Shown: positions 45,001 through 51,627 of the stretch, in pieces
Layout of the letters: the number at the start of each line of letters is the position of its first letter
How positions within the stretch are numbered: position 1 is the first letter of the stretch
Assembly: GCA_947598155.1 (NCBI GenBank)
Contig: CANQFC010000001.1
Coordinates: 248,001 to 312,000 of the forward strand
Direction: 5' to 3'
DNA from: an uncultured Clostridia bacterium
Lineage (GTDB): Bacteria > Bacillota > Clostridia > Oscillospirales > Acutalibacteraceae
Length of the DNA stretch: 64,000 bases
Made by a program: the position numbers and the translations under genes
Notes under the pieces: generated by a model
What the model saw: the letters and a program-made list of their open reading frames with translations, nothing else
Databases searched by the model: none
Told to the model about the DNA's origin: nothing

Positions 45001-46359
45001 GAGGTGAAGGTAAAAGAAAAAACCGCCGTCGGCATTACGGTCAGCAAAAATCCGAATAAAATGGAATACATTGAGGGAACTGCATTTGACGGTACCGGTA
45101 TGGAGCTTGAGTTGGAGTACGACAACGGCGCGACCGAAAAGGTCACATCAGGCTGGGAAATCGGCGATTACGATTTCAGCAAACCGGGTAAGTGTGACGT
45201 CGTTATATCCTATCAGGGATGTAAAACGACTTTACAGGTGAATGTCGTCGCCAAGTCGTTGGTTTCCATCTCGGTCAGCAAAAATCCGAATAAAATGGAA
45301 TACATTGAGGGAACTGCATTTGACGGTACCGGTATGGAACTTGAGTTGCAGTACGACAACGATACGACCGAAAAGGTCACGTCAGGCTGGGAAATCGGCG
45401 ATTACGATTTCAGTACTCCCGGTCAAAAGCAAGTCACGGTGACCTATGGCGGAAAAACCGCGGCCTTGACCGTGACGGTGACCCAAAAATCGCTTACCGG
45501 GATTGCGCTCACAACGCCGCCGGACAAACAGGTTTATTTGGAAAATTCGGAAGATTTGGATATTCGCGGCGGAAAGCTCACGCTTTATTATGACAATGGC
45601 ACGACTGAGGAAATTGAGCTTTCAGACGGAATGATTGCGGACGGGTTTGATAACACAAAGCCGGGCAAGCAGACGGTGACCGTGACCTATGGCGGATTTA
45701 CCGCGACGTTTGAAGTGACGGTTCGAGCCAAGGATATTGAACATATTGAAATCACCCGCCGCCCCAACAAGATGGACTATGTCGAGGGAACGAAGTTCGA
45801 CCCGCAGGGGATGGAGATCACCGTTTATTACAACAACGGGCAAACGGAAGTCATAACCGATGGCTGGGAAATCGCATATACATTTGACAAAGCCGGCACA
45901 AGCGATGTTAAGGTTTCCTATCAGGGTCATGAGACGGTGTTGACTGTGAATGTCGATGCTAAGACGCTGACTCGAATTGAAATAACGAAGATGCCGGATA
46001 ACACGGAGTACACGGAAAACTCTGAGTTCGACGGCGCCGGGATGGAAATCACGCTTTATTACGACAACGGCACAACGGAGACAATTACTGAGGGCTGGAC
46101 GGCTGAGTATGATTTCAGCGTTCTCGGTCAGCGTGAGGTAAAAATAAGCTACGGCGGCGTTGCGACCGATTTCACCGTGACGGTAAAGGCCTCCTCGCAG
46201 TCACCGACTATCCTAGACGGCGACAAGTATGACGAGGGCGGCAAGAGTCCGCAGACGGGCAACGATAGCCGCCGGTACATTTGGCTGCTTATGATGTTGG
46301 TTTCCGGCAGTATGCTGACACTGCTTGCAGTACGGAAAAAACGTCATCTTTACGATTGA
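39094..46359 (+). CDS. Giant wall-anchored subtilisin-family (S8) protease with dockerin, cohesin-like and Ig-like modules
   Basis: 2421 residues from ATG 39094 behind AGGAGGGG. Signal peptide KRIKSILSIFLVVVLLIGSV. Inhibitor-like propeptide to ~170. Catalytic triad Asp197 (IIDSGVND), His300 (GIHGSHVSGI) and Ser512 (SGTSMASPDVAG). A dockerin-type calcium pair lies inside the chain near 685-745 (ADINRDGKTDADDA, ADVDTDGRKTTYDA). A beta-propeller-like region follows (~1090-1375), then a group 2 Ig-like domain (~1379-1455). A cohesin-like sandwich covers ~1764-1890, then six group 3 Ig-like repeats (~1900-2365). The end is SPQTG, a hydrophobic helix and RKKRHLYD, a sortase signal. It should be a surface protease exposed on the wall; substrates are unknown. 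GC is higher around 42.4-44.3 kb than in the flanking parts. Confidence 0.92.
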   Translation: MKRIKSILSIFLVVVLLIGSVPTIAFAFSESDGLALIEVEPTIDPRLPDLFEQEDGPTEPEYAPDDIVRVAIVLDDESAIDKGYPVATIGNDKAAANYQDKLCREQEKVVDRIEKKVLDGEDLDVVTNLTLVANLVSADVEYSQIEEIEDVRGVKEVVIENVYEPLEDEQTAGEKADALEKALTEYTGAGARIAIIDSGVNDEHQSFDADALNYSLKQSAPDADNNGTVDDKELEAYKESLNFMTQDDVAKAVNTDRLHVLKTHQNAEELYLNDKIPFAYNYADFSHFTQNGGAGIHGSHVSGIAAANTYIPVQNEENTENTENTEKTFVKAEESNAVVGTAPDAQILNLKVFGNVMCTDSVIAMAIEDALILGADVLNLSLGTAEVGFSCSDSIFGDVFDELSKQGVLIMGAVGNDGAWMSENKNGRPNKLYADDVNMSLCTPPSSYADFMGVAWADGNGADGTHPTINKSSAYGIPSSLMLQPEITANGTQVNSVDGGSKNGYTKLSGTSMASPDVAGAAAVVAQYLRAKQAQFGNDSFLNRALAQNNTLNKGMITGGLLMSTAEPMLDPEGNYYSLLRQGAGLLNTGRASSAKSFIEIAGQSRGRVKAEVGDCPDGSNTFHYTFTLHNVSDTDRNYVFQTNLFTEDIVTENGIDYLADKTRTLAGATTYQIGGEVLDFNTELNADINRDGKTDADDAQALLDYLSGKNDGKDLNLEVADVDTDGRKTTYDAHLILKGLKTSAVTVKANESVTVDVNIKVSEDVKAKYPNGTYLEGFTSVVPVALGEEEADVTHTIPILGFCGNWSDPSMFDRNNFVESFSGINDTIPYTQNPQGVYNINYLTYQDESGNLLKQAVNLYDDKSSIPLDKLALSPNVTIRSIQLTLIRPAGAMCFVIMTKDEMGNRHVEHIDAVYVHQTCAFPSPNSTSGWSRTSVSLPVRATLKKMLKNTGVKEGDKIELGAVAVPEYYEETPGKTISKERIKKLIEDGALGDGAYLTTTVTLDGNAPTVEEVQPDGGTLRVTAKDEQSVAFIGLYSSNGTYSFEKHIPDGADANLSVVVNFDVARLQEGSSYNIVVGDYAGNRSMYRFTFGKKQDISGRVIANVRSNSGGSGQLGRGDWVAVKPDNFYYGNGIVFSNDASALLAGADAADGYLWQAFEDGSLCVAPIGDVNAKQFICDLSAAGMQTVRDLSFNPKDKMLYAADGSDTLWQIDPMHGDVKAVQKVKVGESPAALYGLAVNKAGEAVATHYDESAGKSTLVRWQIVGNDDTVAAETCRIGHTELSSMRYISLTWKDSSRTVLYAACAENLERSNLKNYLYEISSINFSNGNCTSYKTNSGFDNNMSLFYEAVRGLVNLATMPELGLVKDGESAAPAALRILGAKKELIAGDTLQLTAAISPWNAQSAAASVQWHADGAASVDGNGLVTATGEGKATVTATLQTDGEPLTAECEIEVKPAPNIDVAAVFCEGNGAYYWESFNTAEPNKRKRLASSNAYTAGTLNRSQNCLYLFSGSWAYRVDPQTFRAESLEAAIDDSHKHADAAPGRSDGIRTSFGYFTVETNGQTLLLGSRLNSEYGKQKDSFDVVTVSLHTGRVDIGALAGIACKGVVETEDLSDYREEDKNPELKGQKYTADMYYVINESGDLFALYCYEAPRWYYDAKLGKPGEWAVTEIVYEERLGHVDGVSLPGVSQMSNYATSSMVYDTASDKLVLVSKIGNGLAKVQVIDPNTHSLVMTREFDDDVRQVGVLYQYDYSDYPDLTPTAANVYDTVQTHAENPVNVEVNEDEKTVTYNLTGENTTNGLTTVQYDPSVMTFKSLASSMTFNSYCVDSENGTVTIAFADADEIIPSAQITFTFEPQKAEQRTQLTVTESERGNPKNYTSTTRTETVTLPKKPVKMIEIETGPDKTEYIEGQALDTAGLEVLAVYSDGTKEPLAKGDYTVIVPDDFSKPGTHTVTVNYQGLTAMFEVKVKEKTAVGITVSKNPNKMEYIEGTAFDGTGMELELEYDNGATEKVTSGWEIGDYDFSKPGKCDVVISYQGCKTTLQVNVVAKSLVSISVSKNPNKMEYIEGTAFDGTGMELELQYDNDTTEKVTSGWEIGDYDFSTPGQKQVTVTYGGKTAALTVTVTQKSLTGIALTTPPDKQVYLENSEDLDIRGGKLTLYYDNGTTEEIELSDGMIADGFDNTKPGKQTVTVTYGGFTATFEVTVRAKDIEHIEITRRPNKMDYVEGTKFDPQGMEITVYYNNGQTEVITDGWEIAYTFDKAGTSDVKVSYQGHETVLTVNVDAKTLTRIEITKMPDNTEYTENSEFDGAGMEITLYYDNGTTETITEGWTAEYDFSVLGQREVKISYGGVATDFTVTVKASSQSPTILDGDKYDEGGKSPQTGNDSRRYIWLLMMLVSGSMLTLLAVRKKRHLYD
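45040..45423 (+). repeat. Near-identical tandem 234 bp repeat inside the giant protease
   Basis: The segment starting GTCAGCAAAAATCCGAATAA at 45040 recurs at 45274 with only a few substitutions over ~150 bp, then diverges. The period is 78 codons, one Ig-like domain. It indicates recent duplication. Confidence 0.85.
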
Positions 46360-46413
46360 CACTATTGGATAAAATTTTCGGTACATTTTTGAATGTTAAA
46401 TTTTGCGCCGCAG

Positions 46414-46473
46414 AAAACAAATAAATAGCCGGAGCGGGTCAGTAGGATGACTCGCTCCGGCTATTTGTTATGC
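46414..46473 (+). terminator. Terminator after the giant protease
   Basis: AATAGCCGGAGCGGGTCA and TGACTCGCTCCGGCTATT form a long stem with one mismatch, flanked by ACAAATA and TTTGTT. Strong intrinsic terminator. 46474-46684 downstream shows only short frames that I do not trust. Confidence 0.85.
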
Positions 46474-46684
46474 GTAAAATAATTAGTATGGTCACAACCT
46501 CGAAATCCAATTCGTATTTCTTGCCAAAACATTTGTTTCGTTTAATGATGACACAATTAAAAAGTTTCTTGAATAGCAAATGCCCTACTTATATATCGGG
46601 CACGGAACTTTTGGACAGACAGTCCTCCGAAAAACGGCAGAATACGACAAGCAGAAAAAACATCCATACAAAACGGAGAAAGCG

Positions 46685-47422
46685 TCATTTTTGATTCTTA
46701 TCGTCATCGTTCTTAATCCTTGCCAATTCATCCATATATCCGGCTGTTATGATGCCCGCCGGCAGAGCAACTATCGCAATACCGAAAAGGGAGGACACCA
46801 TGGTTATGATACGCCCAATTTCCGTAACGGGATAAATATCACCATATCCCATAGTAGTCAGCGACACAGTCGCCCAATAAATCGCCTCAAAAAAGGATTG
46901 AAAAGAGGCCGGTTCTACATTGAAAACAATTAACGCGGAAATCAGAATATATCCCAATGCTAAAACCAGCACATAGCCTAAAGGTCCCTTTTGTTTTTTG
47001 AATATATTTGCGATTATTATGGCATTTTTTGAATAGCGAAAAAGCTTAAAGGCGCGAAACACGCGCAGAGCGCGGAACATACGCAACAGCCTCAGCAATT
47101 TCAACCCCTGATTCAACAGGGTTATAGAAGGCAGTATCGACAGTAAATCGACAATCGCCATCGGGGAAAATGGGTAACGAATAAAAGATACAGCGCTTTT
47201 TTGCTCAAATTTAAAGTCTGCAGTCGCCCAGCGGAGCAAATAGTCGATGATGAAAATTACAAAGCACACCTTGTCCGCAACCTCAAAGCACATATAAGAA
47301 CGCTTAAACGCCAATGGCAGTATGCTGATAAGAATAACGGCAATCATAAAGAAATCGTAGACGGAACTGAGCGCGTCGTTGCCGTTTGATGCGGAAACGA
47401 CTTCATAGATTCTTTTTCTCAT
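46685..47422 (-). CDS. Voltage-gated-type potassium channel
   Basis: 245 residues. Six membrane segments: an S4-like helix with regularly spaced arginines (LLRLLRMFRALRVFRAFKLF) and a pore loop with the selectivity filter TTMGYGD, followed by S6 (ITMVSSLFGIAIVALPAGII). Short cytoplasmic ends and no RCK or cyclic-nucleotide domain. It resembles the KvAP/prokaryotic Kv group. It should pass potassium across the cytoplasmic membrane. It stands alone on the minus strand, converging on the giant protease's terminator. Confidence 0.93.
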   Translation of the reverse strand: MRKRIYEVVSASNGNDALSSVYDFFMIAVILISILPLAFKRSYMCFEVADKVCFVIFIIDYLLRWATADFKFEQKSAVSFIRYPFSPMAIVDLLSILPSITLLNQGLKLLRLLRMFRALRVFRAFKLFRYSKNAIIIANIFKKQKGPLGYVLVLALGYILISALIVFNVEPASFQSFFEAIYWATVSLTTMGYGDIYPVTEIGRIITMVSSLFGIAIVALPAGIITAGYMDELARIKNDDDKNQK

Positions 47423-47733
47423 ATTTCATACCCCTATATATTTGATAAACTTTTATCACAATTATATTTGTCTTTCTGCTTGATGTCAAGATTCAAAAGG
47501 GAGCGCGATAAAGCAACCGTGGCGGAACAATACGGGCTTTGACCCCGCCGTCGTTTCACCACCCACCGGGCGCGCCCGCGGTGCCATACGACGCGCTCCG
47601 CGCGCCTCGGCGGAAATCTCTATCTTTGCAAAAAAATGTATATGGTATTACCAGTTATATAGAATCACGGAAAGCAAATCTACTTGCTTTCTGTGAGATA
47701 TATTTGTATAATAATATAGGGGTAATGTTATAA
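47423..47733. promoter_or_regulatory. Spacer with a consensus-like promoter for the accessory patch
   Basis: TTGCTT 47684-47689, 17 bases, TATAAT 47707-47712 on the plus strand, overlapped by an inverted repeat CACGGAAAGCAA / TTGCTTTCTGTG (about 47666-47695). A GC-rich island at 47540-47620 contains GCGGTGCCATACGACGCGC, which recurs with one change at 59945. No gene was seen. Confidence 0.6.
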
Positions 47734-48051
47734 TTGAAAAAACAACTGAAAAAGTTTTTCCCGTTTATCACATTTATTTTCATTCTTGCATTGCTATTTT
47801 GCTGAATATTGTTGTTTTATTCAATCAATGTACCCGAAGTTGCTGTTGTTCAGCAGGTAGCAGATTCGTTAGCTGATAAAGGGTTAAAGCCAAATAACGT
47901 AACGAATACAGCAATGACAAGTTCTCTGCTGGTGTAGCTATCGGTGCTCCAATGGTAGCAACTGGAATGTTGGCATTTGCTCTTTATGGTGTGGGGGGTT
48001 GCTCCCTTTTGGGGAATAGAAATGGAATTGATTGAATGGGCAGGTGAATAA
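47734..48051 (+). pseudogene. Broken secreted/toxin-like gene with stops and frameshifts
   Basis: From TTG 47734 a signal-like peptide (KKQLKKFFPFITFIFILALL) ends at TGA 47803. The same frame then continues as ILLFYSINVPEVAVVQQVAD to TAG 47935. A shifted frame gives SAGVAIGAPMVATGMLAFAL then YGVGG, and after a run of six G the third frame gives VAPFWGIEMELIEWAGE ending at TAA 48049. These pieces read smoothly when joined, so this is a decayed or phase-off gene. The product is not recognised. Confidence 0.55.
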
Positions 48052-48053
48052 AA

Positions 48054-48563
48054 GTGAAAGGTAATATTGAATTTGACGGAATGATTACGGGCAAAGCTAA
48101 GAAACTTTATTACAAAAAAGAGGCGCTTTCGTGGATTTGCTTGATTACGTCTATTTGGCTCGGTTGCGCTGTTATAATGCTGATAGCATTTTCCTTGATG
48201 TTCGGGCGGTTTGACATAGATTTGTGTGGCTATATTTTATGTGTAGTTGTATTGCTATTTATTTTCTGCGCTTTAGCGGTAACAGTATTGCACTTTAAAA
48301 AGTATAGCCTTAAAACTATATCATTAGATAGAAAAAATCTCTATATATTAAAGGGCAAAAAGAATTATATCGTGCCTGTATCCGGTATAAAGGAAATTGT
48401 AGATTACGGAGAGTTTTATCAGATTAAGCTGTATTTTGTCGCATATGTCGGCTTTGAATTCAACATTTTCATTTGTCAGAAGAATTTGATTACAAAAGGC
48501 ACGCTTGAGGAATTTGAAAAAATATTTGATGACAAAATCGTCAGGAGCGATAAAAATGATTGA
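48054..48563 (+). CDS. Two-span membrane protein, immunity-like (paralogue 1)
   Basis: 169 residues from GTG 48054 after AGGTGA. N-terminal FDGMITGKAKKLYYKKEAL, two adjacent membrane helices (about 28-52 and 62-86), then a ~75-residue cytoplasmic domain containing KNYIVPVSGIKEIVDYGEFY and ending GTLEEFEKIFDDKI. The next gene has the same layout and matching motifs, so they are paralogues. The pattern (small membrane protein next to Rhs debris) suggests an immunity protein, resembling YcxB-like families. Function not demonstrated. Confidence 0.7.
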   Translation: MKGNIEFDGMITGKAKKLYYKKEALSWICLITSIWLGCAVIMLIAFSLMFGRFDIDLCGYILCVVVLLFIFCALAVTVLHFKKYSLKTISLDRKNLYILKGKKNYIVPVSGIKEIVDYGEFYQIKLYFVAYVGFEFNIFICQKNLITKGTLEEFEKIFDDKIVRSDKND

Positions 48564-49017
48564 ATTTAAAGGCTGTTTAACGGGCACAGCACAGGAATAT
48601 GCCTTAAAGAAAAATGCAAGATTGATTCAAAGATTTTTGTTTTCAGGGGCGGTGTGCCTGATTCCCGTCTCATATATTATTTCCGTTACAGTTCTTCACA
48701 ACTTTTGGATTTTTATTCTTCCTGCACTGTTCCTTGCCTCGGTAGTAATTACAGGAATAACCTATAAAAAGCGCACTCAGCAGTTACCGAAATGCATTTG
48801 CATTGACGGCGGAACTATTGAAGTCAGCTTTAAATTTAATGTAGTGACATTGGATATAAGCAAGGTTAAGGCGGTTTACGACTGCGGCAGTTTTTATGAA
48901 ATTGTCCCTAAAAATGTATTTATGCTTTGTGTTTTTATATGTCAGAAGGATTTGCAGACAGAGGGTACACCCGAAGAGTTTGAAACGCTGTTTGACGGAA
49001 AAATAGCAAGAAAATAA
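48556..49017 (+). CDS. Two-span membrane protein, immunity-like (paralogue 2)
   Basis: 153 residues from ATG 48556, behind AGGAG and overlapping the previous stop by eight bases. Same order as its neighbour: IEFKGCLTGTAQEYALKKNA, two membrane helices, VVTLDISKVKAVYDCGSFYE and ending GTPEEFETLFDGKIARK. The shared FIxCQKxLxTxGTxEEFExxFDxKI tail makes duplication clear although identity is low. Probably co-translated with its paralogue. Confidence 0.72.
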   Translation: MIEFKGCLTGTAQEYALKKNARLIQRFLFSGAVCLIPVSYIISVTVLHNFWIFILPALFLASVVITGITYKKRTQQLPKCICIDGGTIEVSFKFNVVTLDISKVKAVYDCGSFYEIVPKNVFMLCVFICQKDLQTEGTPEEFETLFDGKIARK

Positions 49018-49033
49018 GAAAAAATAATCTGGG

Positions 49034-49140
49034 AACGGTTCTGCGATTAAAAAATTAAGTCAAAAAGCGTTACAGTCGCTTTTGATAGGCTTGTCCTGCG
49101 CTCACCGCCTTTTTGTACAGGACAAGCTGAAAACAGCACA
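49034..49140 (+). repeat. 105 bp hairpin repeat, copy 1
   Basis: AACGGTTCTGCGATTAAAAA at the left, then AAAAAGCG/CGCTTTT, then the perfect stem GCTTGTCCTG 49089-49098 with CAGGACAAGC 49118-49127, ending TGAAAACAGCACA. Copies 2 and 3 lie at 51064 and 52246. Each copy joins Rhs-like sequence at its right edge. Confidence 0.85.
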
Positions 49141-49266
49141 GTAAAATGGTACTGCTATGACGGAGACGGAACAAGAGAAGCCATAGAGTACAATGATTTC
49201 AACATGTATCACACAGCAAAACATACATATCAAGGTATAAAAGACGTATATTCTCCGTTTGATTAG
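49141..49266 (+). pseudogene. Rhs/YD-repeat fragment 1
   Basis: 42 codons in frame from the end of repeat copy 1: VKWYCYDGDGTREAIEYNDF, then MYHTAKHTYQGIKDVYSPFD and stop. The first half equals the Rhs tail at 51200. The second half is a different, unrecognised tip. It looks like the end of a displaced toxin cassette. Confidence 0.65.
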
Positions 49267-49308
49267 CAATACAAATTTTTTAAATCAATCTACAAAGGAG
49301 CTATTCTG

Positions 49309-49971
49309 GTGGATAAATTGAAATTTTCTCAAAAACTAAAAAAGTGCTTTGAAATAAAAACTAAAAAAGATATATTTGTTCTCTGTGTTTTTATAGTATT
49401 ACTCTTACTTACAATAACCTGTTTAATAGAACAAGATCAAATTGTAAAAGAAATAACTGTACTTAGATATGAAAATAAATATAAGCAAACACAAGATTGT
49501 TCAGATTTAGTTGACCTTGTCATGGTAATGCAAGAAAGTATTAGGAAAAATGATAAAATTAAATACTCAAAAATATTAGTAAATAATATTACAGAAGATG
49601 GAATACGTAATAGTTTAATGGCAAAAGAAAAACCACAAGTTATAGATAATCTATTAGAACTTGAGACACCTTTTGAGTTTGCAGTAAATGTTTATTTTCG
49701 TTGTATATTGAATTCAAAAGAATACGAATTATACATATCGGAATTTGCAGATTTATACCCCAAGCTTTCATACGAAATGAGAATAGTAGTAGATGCAATT
49801 GCACCGGATAATTACAGTCAAACAAAAGATATAAAAGTTTTGAAAGCCGGGGTTAAAGCAAATAAAAACTTGTCCGAAAGCACTGATGATGAATTGCTAA
49901 GACGTCAATGTGAAGTAAATGCAAAGAGTCTTGAAACTGTTATAGCTGAAATTGAATCTTCTTCATCTTGA
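49309..49971 (+). CDS. Membrane-anchored helical protein, immunity-like (family 2)
   Basis: 220 residues from GTG 49309 after AAAGGAG. A basic N-terminus and one membrane helix (IFVLCVFIVLLLLTITCLI) precede an all-helical, Lys/Glu-rich extracytoplasmic domain of ~170 residues. No catalytic motif was seen. The layout is shared with the gene at 50127. Position after an Rhs tip fragment favours an immunity role, protecting the envelope side; unproven. Confidence 0.65.
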   Translation: MDKLKFSQKLKKCFEIKTKKDIFVLCVFIVLLLLTITCLIEQDQIVKEITVLRYENKYKQTQDCSDLVDLVMVMQESIRKNDKIKYSKILVNNITEDGIRNSLMAKEKPQVIDNLLELETPFEFAVNVYFRCILNSKEYELYISEFADLYPKLSYEMRIVVDAIAPDNYSQTKDIKVLKAGVKANKNLSESTDDELLRRQCEVNAKSLETVIAEIESSSS

Positions 49972-50115
49972 AAACACGGGCGAGGAAAAAGTTGGGATAT
50001 GCTTACAGAAAATGAACAGCAAAGAGTTGTAGAATCAGCTCCGGATTGGGATAAAAGATATTTCTTTTATGCGCTTAATGATGGTAAAGAAACTGCAATT
50101 GACATACTTCCTTAG
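49972..50115 (+). pseudogene. Orphan C-terminal fragment
   Basis: The frame of the previous gene continues past its TGA as KHGRGKSWDMLTENEQQRVV, then ESAPDWDKRYFFYALNDGKE and TAIDILP, ending at TAG 50113. The codons look genuine but no start or ribosome binding site was seen. Likely the tail of a lost gene. Confidence 0.45.
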
Positions 50116-50126
50116 GAGGATTTTCC

Positions 50127-50936
50127 ATGAGAAATAAAATTTTTAATGTATTTACTGTACTTGCTATAATCCTTTCAGTATGTGTAGTTGTATATGGTGC
50201 AATTGAAATAAAAAAGTTGAAAGACCCCAACAGCATTGAATCTTTTATTGCTGTTTATGAAAATGAACCAAACAATCGTCATCTTATAGGTTTATGCAAT
50301 AAATTAAGTATCGAGAAGGACAAAAGACTTTTTAAGTACTTTGATGATTTTATAAATATGGAAAATTTTGATACGGAGGTAAGAAACAGCGAAAAAAAGA
50401 GTATGACTGATACCGAAATAGACTTTTATCACGATTTGATGATTACATATGCTTTTGAAACATGTGCTAAGAATAATGACATAGATTTGTTTGCAGAGAT
50501 AATGCTTAAATATTATCCTCAGATACGTGATAAAGATAAGCTCTTTTATCTTTCTTTAGCAAATGACGGTAGCACTGAGTCAACAGAGTTTTTTAAAGCT
50601 AACTCTGAAAAAATATTAAACGTTTTGGAAGAATTATATGCAACGGACGATAATCCAAAATTAAAACTGCGGTATCTTATGGAAATAGAAACATATTATT
50701 CCTGTGATGAGATTAAAAACATTAAGCCTTATAAAGAAAAACATAATGATGAACTTGCACAGTTGATTAAGGATTGCGGCTTTGATTCTGATATGGAAAA
50801 GGTGTCTGTGCTATCTGCCTATTTTAAGTCGTATTGGGAGCATTTGATTACAGGTAAGGACAACGATGGTTGGAATTCAGCTTTAAATGAAACAATGGTT
50901 AAATATGATAACTTTGACACCTACGTGATCAATTGA
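50127..50936 (+). CDS. Membrane-anchored helical protein, immunity-like (family 2)
   Basis: 269 residues from ATG 50127 after TAGGAGG. One N-terminal membrane helix (IFNVFTVLAIILSVCVVVYG) then a helical, acidic domain with TPR-like spacing (LMITYAFETCAKNNDIDLFA, KLFYLSLANDGSTESTEFFK). It resembles its neighbour at 49309 in architecture. Not recognised as a named family. Confidence 0.65.
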   Translation: MRNKIFNVFTVLAIILSVCVVVYGAIEIKKLKDPNSIESFIAVYENEPNNRHLIGLCNKLSIEKDKRLFKYFDDFINMENFDTEVRNSEKKSMTDTEIDFYHDLMITYAFETCAKNNDIDLFAEIMLKYYPQIRDKDKLFYLSLANDGSTESTEFFKANSEKILNVLEELYATDDNPKLKLRYLMEIETYYSCDEIKNIKPYKEKHNDELAQLIKDCGFDSDMEKVSVLSAYFKSYWEHLITGKDNDGWNSALNETMVKYDNFDTYVIN

Positions 50937-51063
50937 TGTAGAGTATGGGTGTATGTTATGGGATAATGGTGGTGTGTAATGAAAAAAGATTGTTATATTG
51001 TAGATCGTGTCAGTATCTATTGATAACAACAACTTTAGAACTTAATGGACATATGAGTAATTG

Positions 51064-51156
51064 AAAAATTAAATCAAAAAGCGTTACAGTCGCTTTTGAT
51101 AGGCTTGTCCTGCGCTCACCGCCTTTTGGCACAGGACAAGCTGAAAACAGCACAGT
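51064..51156 (+). repeat. 105 bp hairpin repeat, copy 2
   Basis: Same body as copy 1 (AAAAAGCGTTACAGTCGCTT, GCTTGTCCTG...CAGGACAAGC). Its right end runs into Rhs coding sequence at CACAGTAACGGAATTGCGAC; the in-frame TGA at 51142 is contributed by the repeat. 50937-51063 holds no convincing gene. Confidence 0.85.
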
Positions 51157-51627
51157 AACGGAATTGCGACAGAATATTTTCTTGACGGCAGTGCAATAAT
51201 TGCCGAAAAGACCGGAAATGACGTAAAATGGTACTACTATGACGGAGACGGAACAAGAGAAGCCATAGAGTACAAGGGCAATGTTTACTACTATTTCTAC
51301 AACGCTCAGGGCGATGTAATGGGCTTGTACGACAATAACCTAAATGTTGTTGTCAATTACACTTACGACTCTTGGGGTAATGTTGTAAGTATAACAGGCT
51401 CACTTGCAAAAACTCTCGGTCAGGATAACCCGTTCAGATACAGGGGATATTACTTTGATTCTGACACTGGACTTTACTACCTCAACAGCAGATATTATGA
51501 TGCAAATACGGGCAGATTTATCAATGCTGACGGCTTAGTTCAAACAGGTCAAGGCTTGCTCGATAAGAATATGTTTGCGTATTGCATGAATAATCCTATT
51601 TTATATCAATATCGGAGGTTTGGTAAT
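51145..51627 (+). pseudogene. Rhs C-terminal core, 5'-truncated by the repeat
   Basis: From just after TGA 51142 the frame reads SNGIATEYFLDGSAIIAEKT, WYYYDGDGTREAIEYKGN, YTYDSWGNVV, NPFRYRGYYFDSDTGLYYLN, SRYYDANTGRFINADG and YCMNNPI. This is the invariant end of an Rhs/YD-repeat core, after which a variable toxin normally starts. Here no toxin follows; the frame runs straight into the next gene. The N-terminal thousand or more residues are missing. Confidence 0.88.

Noticed and set aside
46580-46933. Plus-strand frame after the giant protease
   Set aside because: Most of it is antisense to the potassium channel gene, and the rest lacks a ribosome binding site and recognisable sequence.
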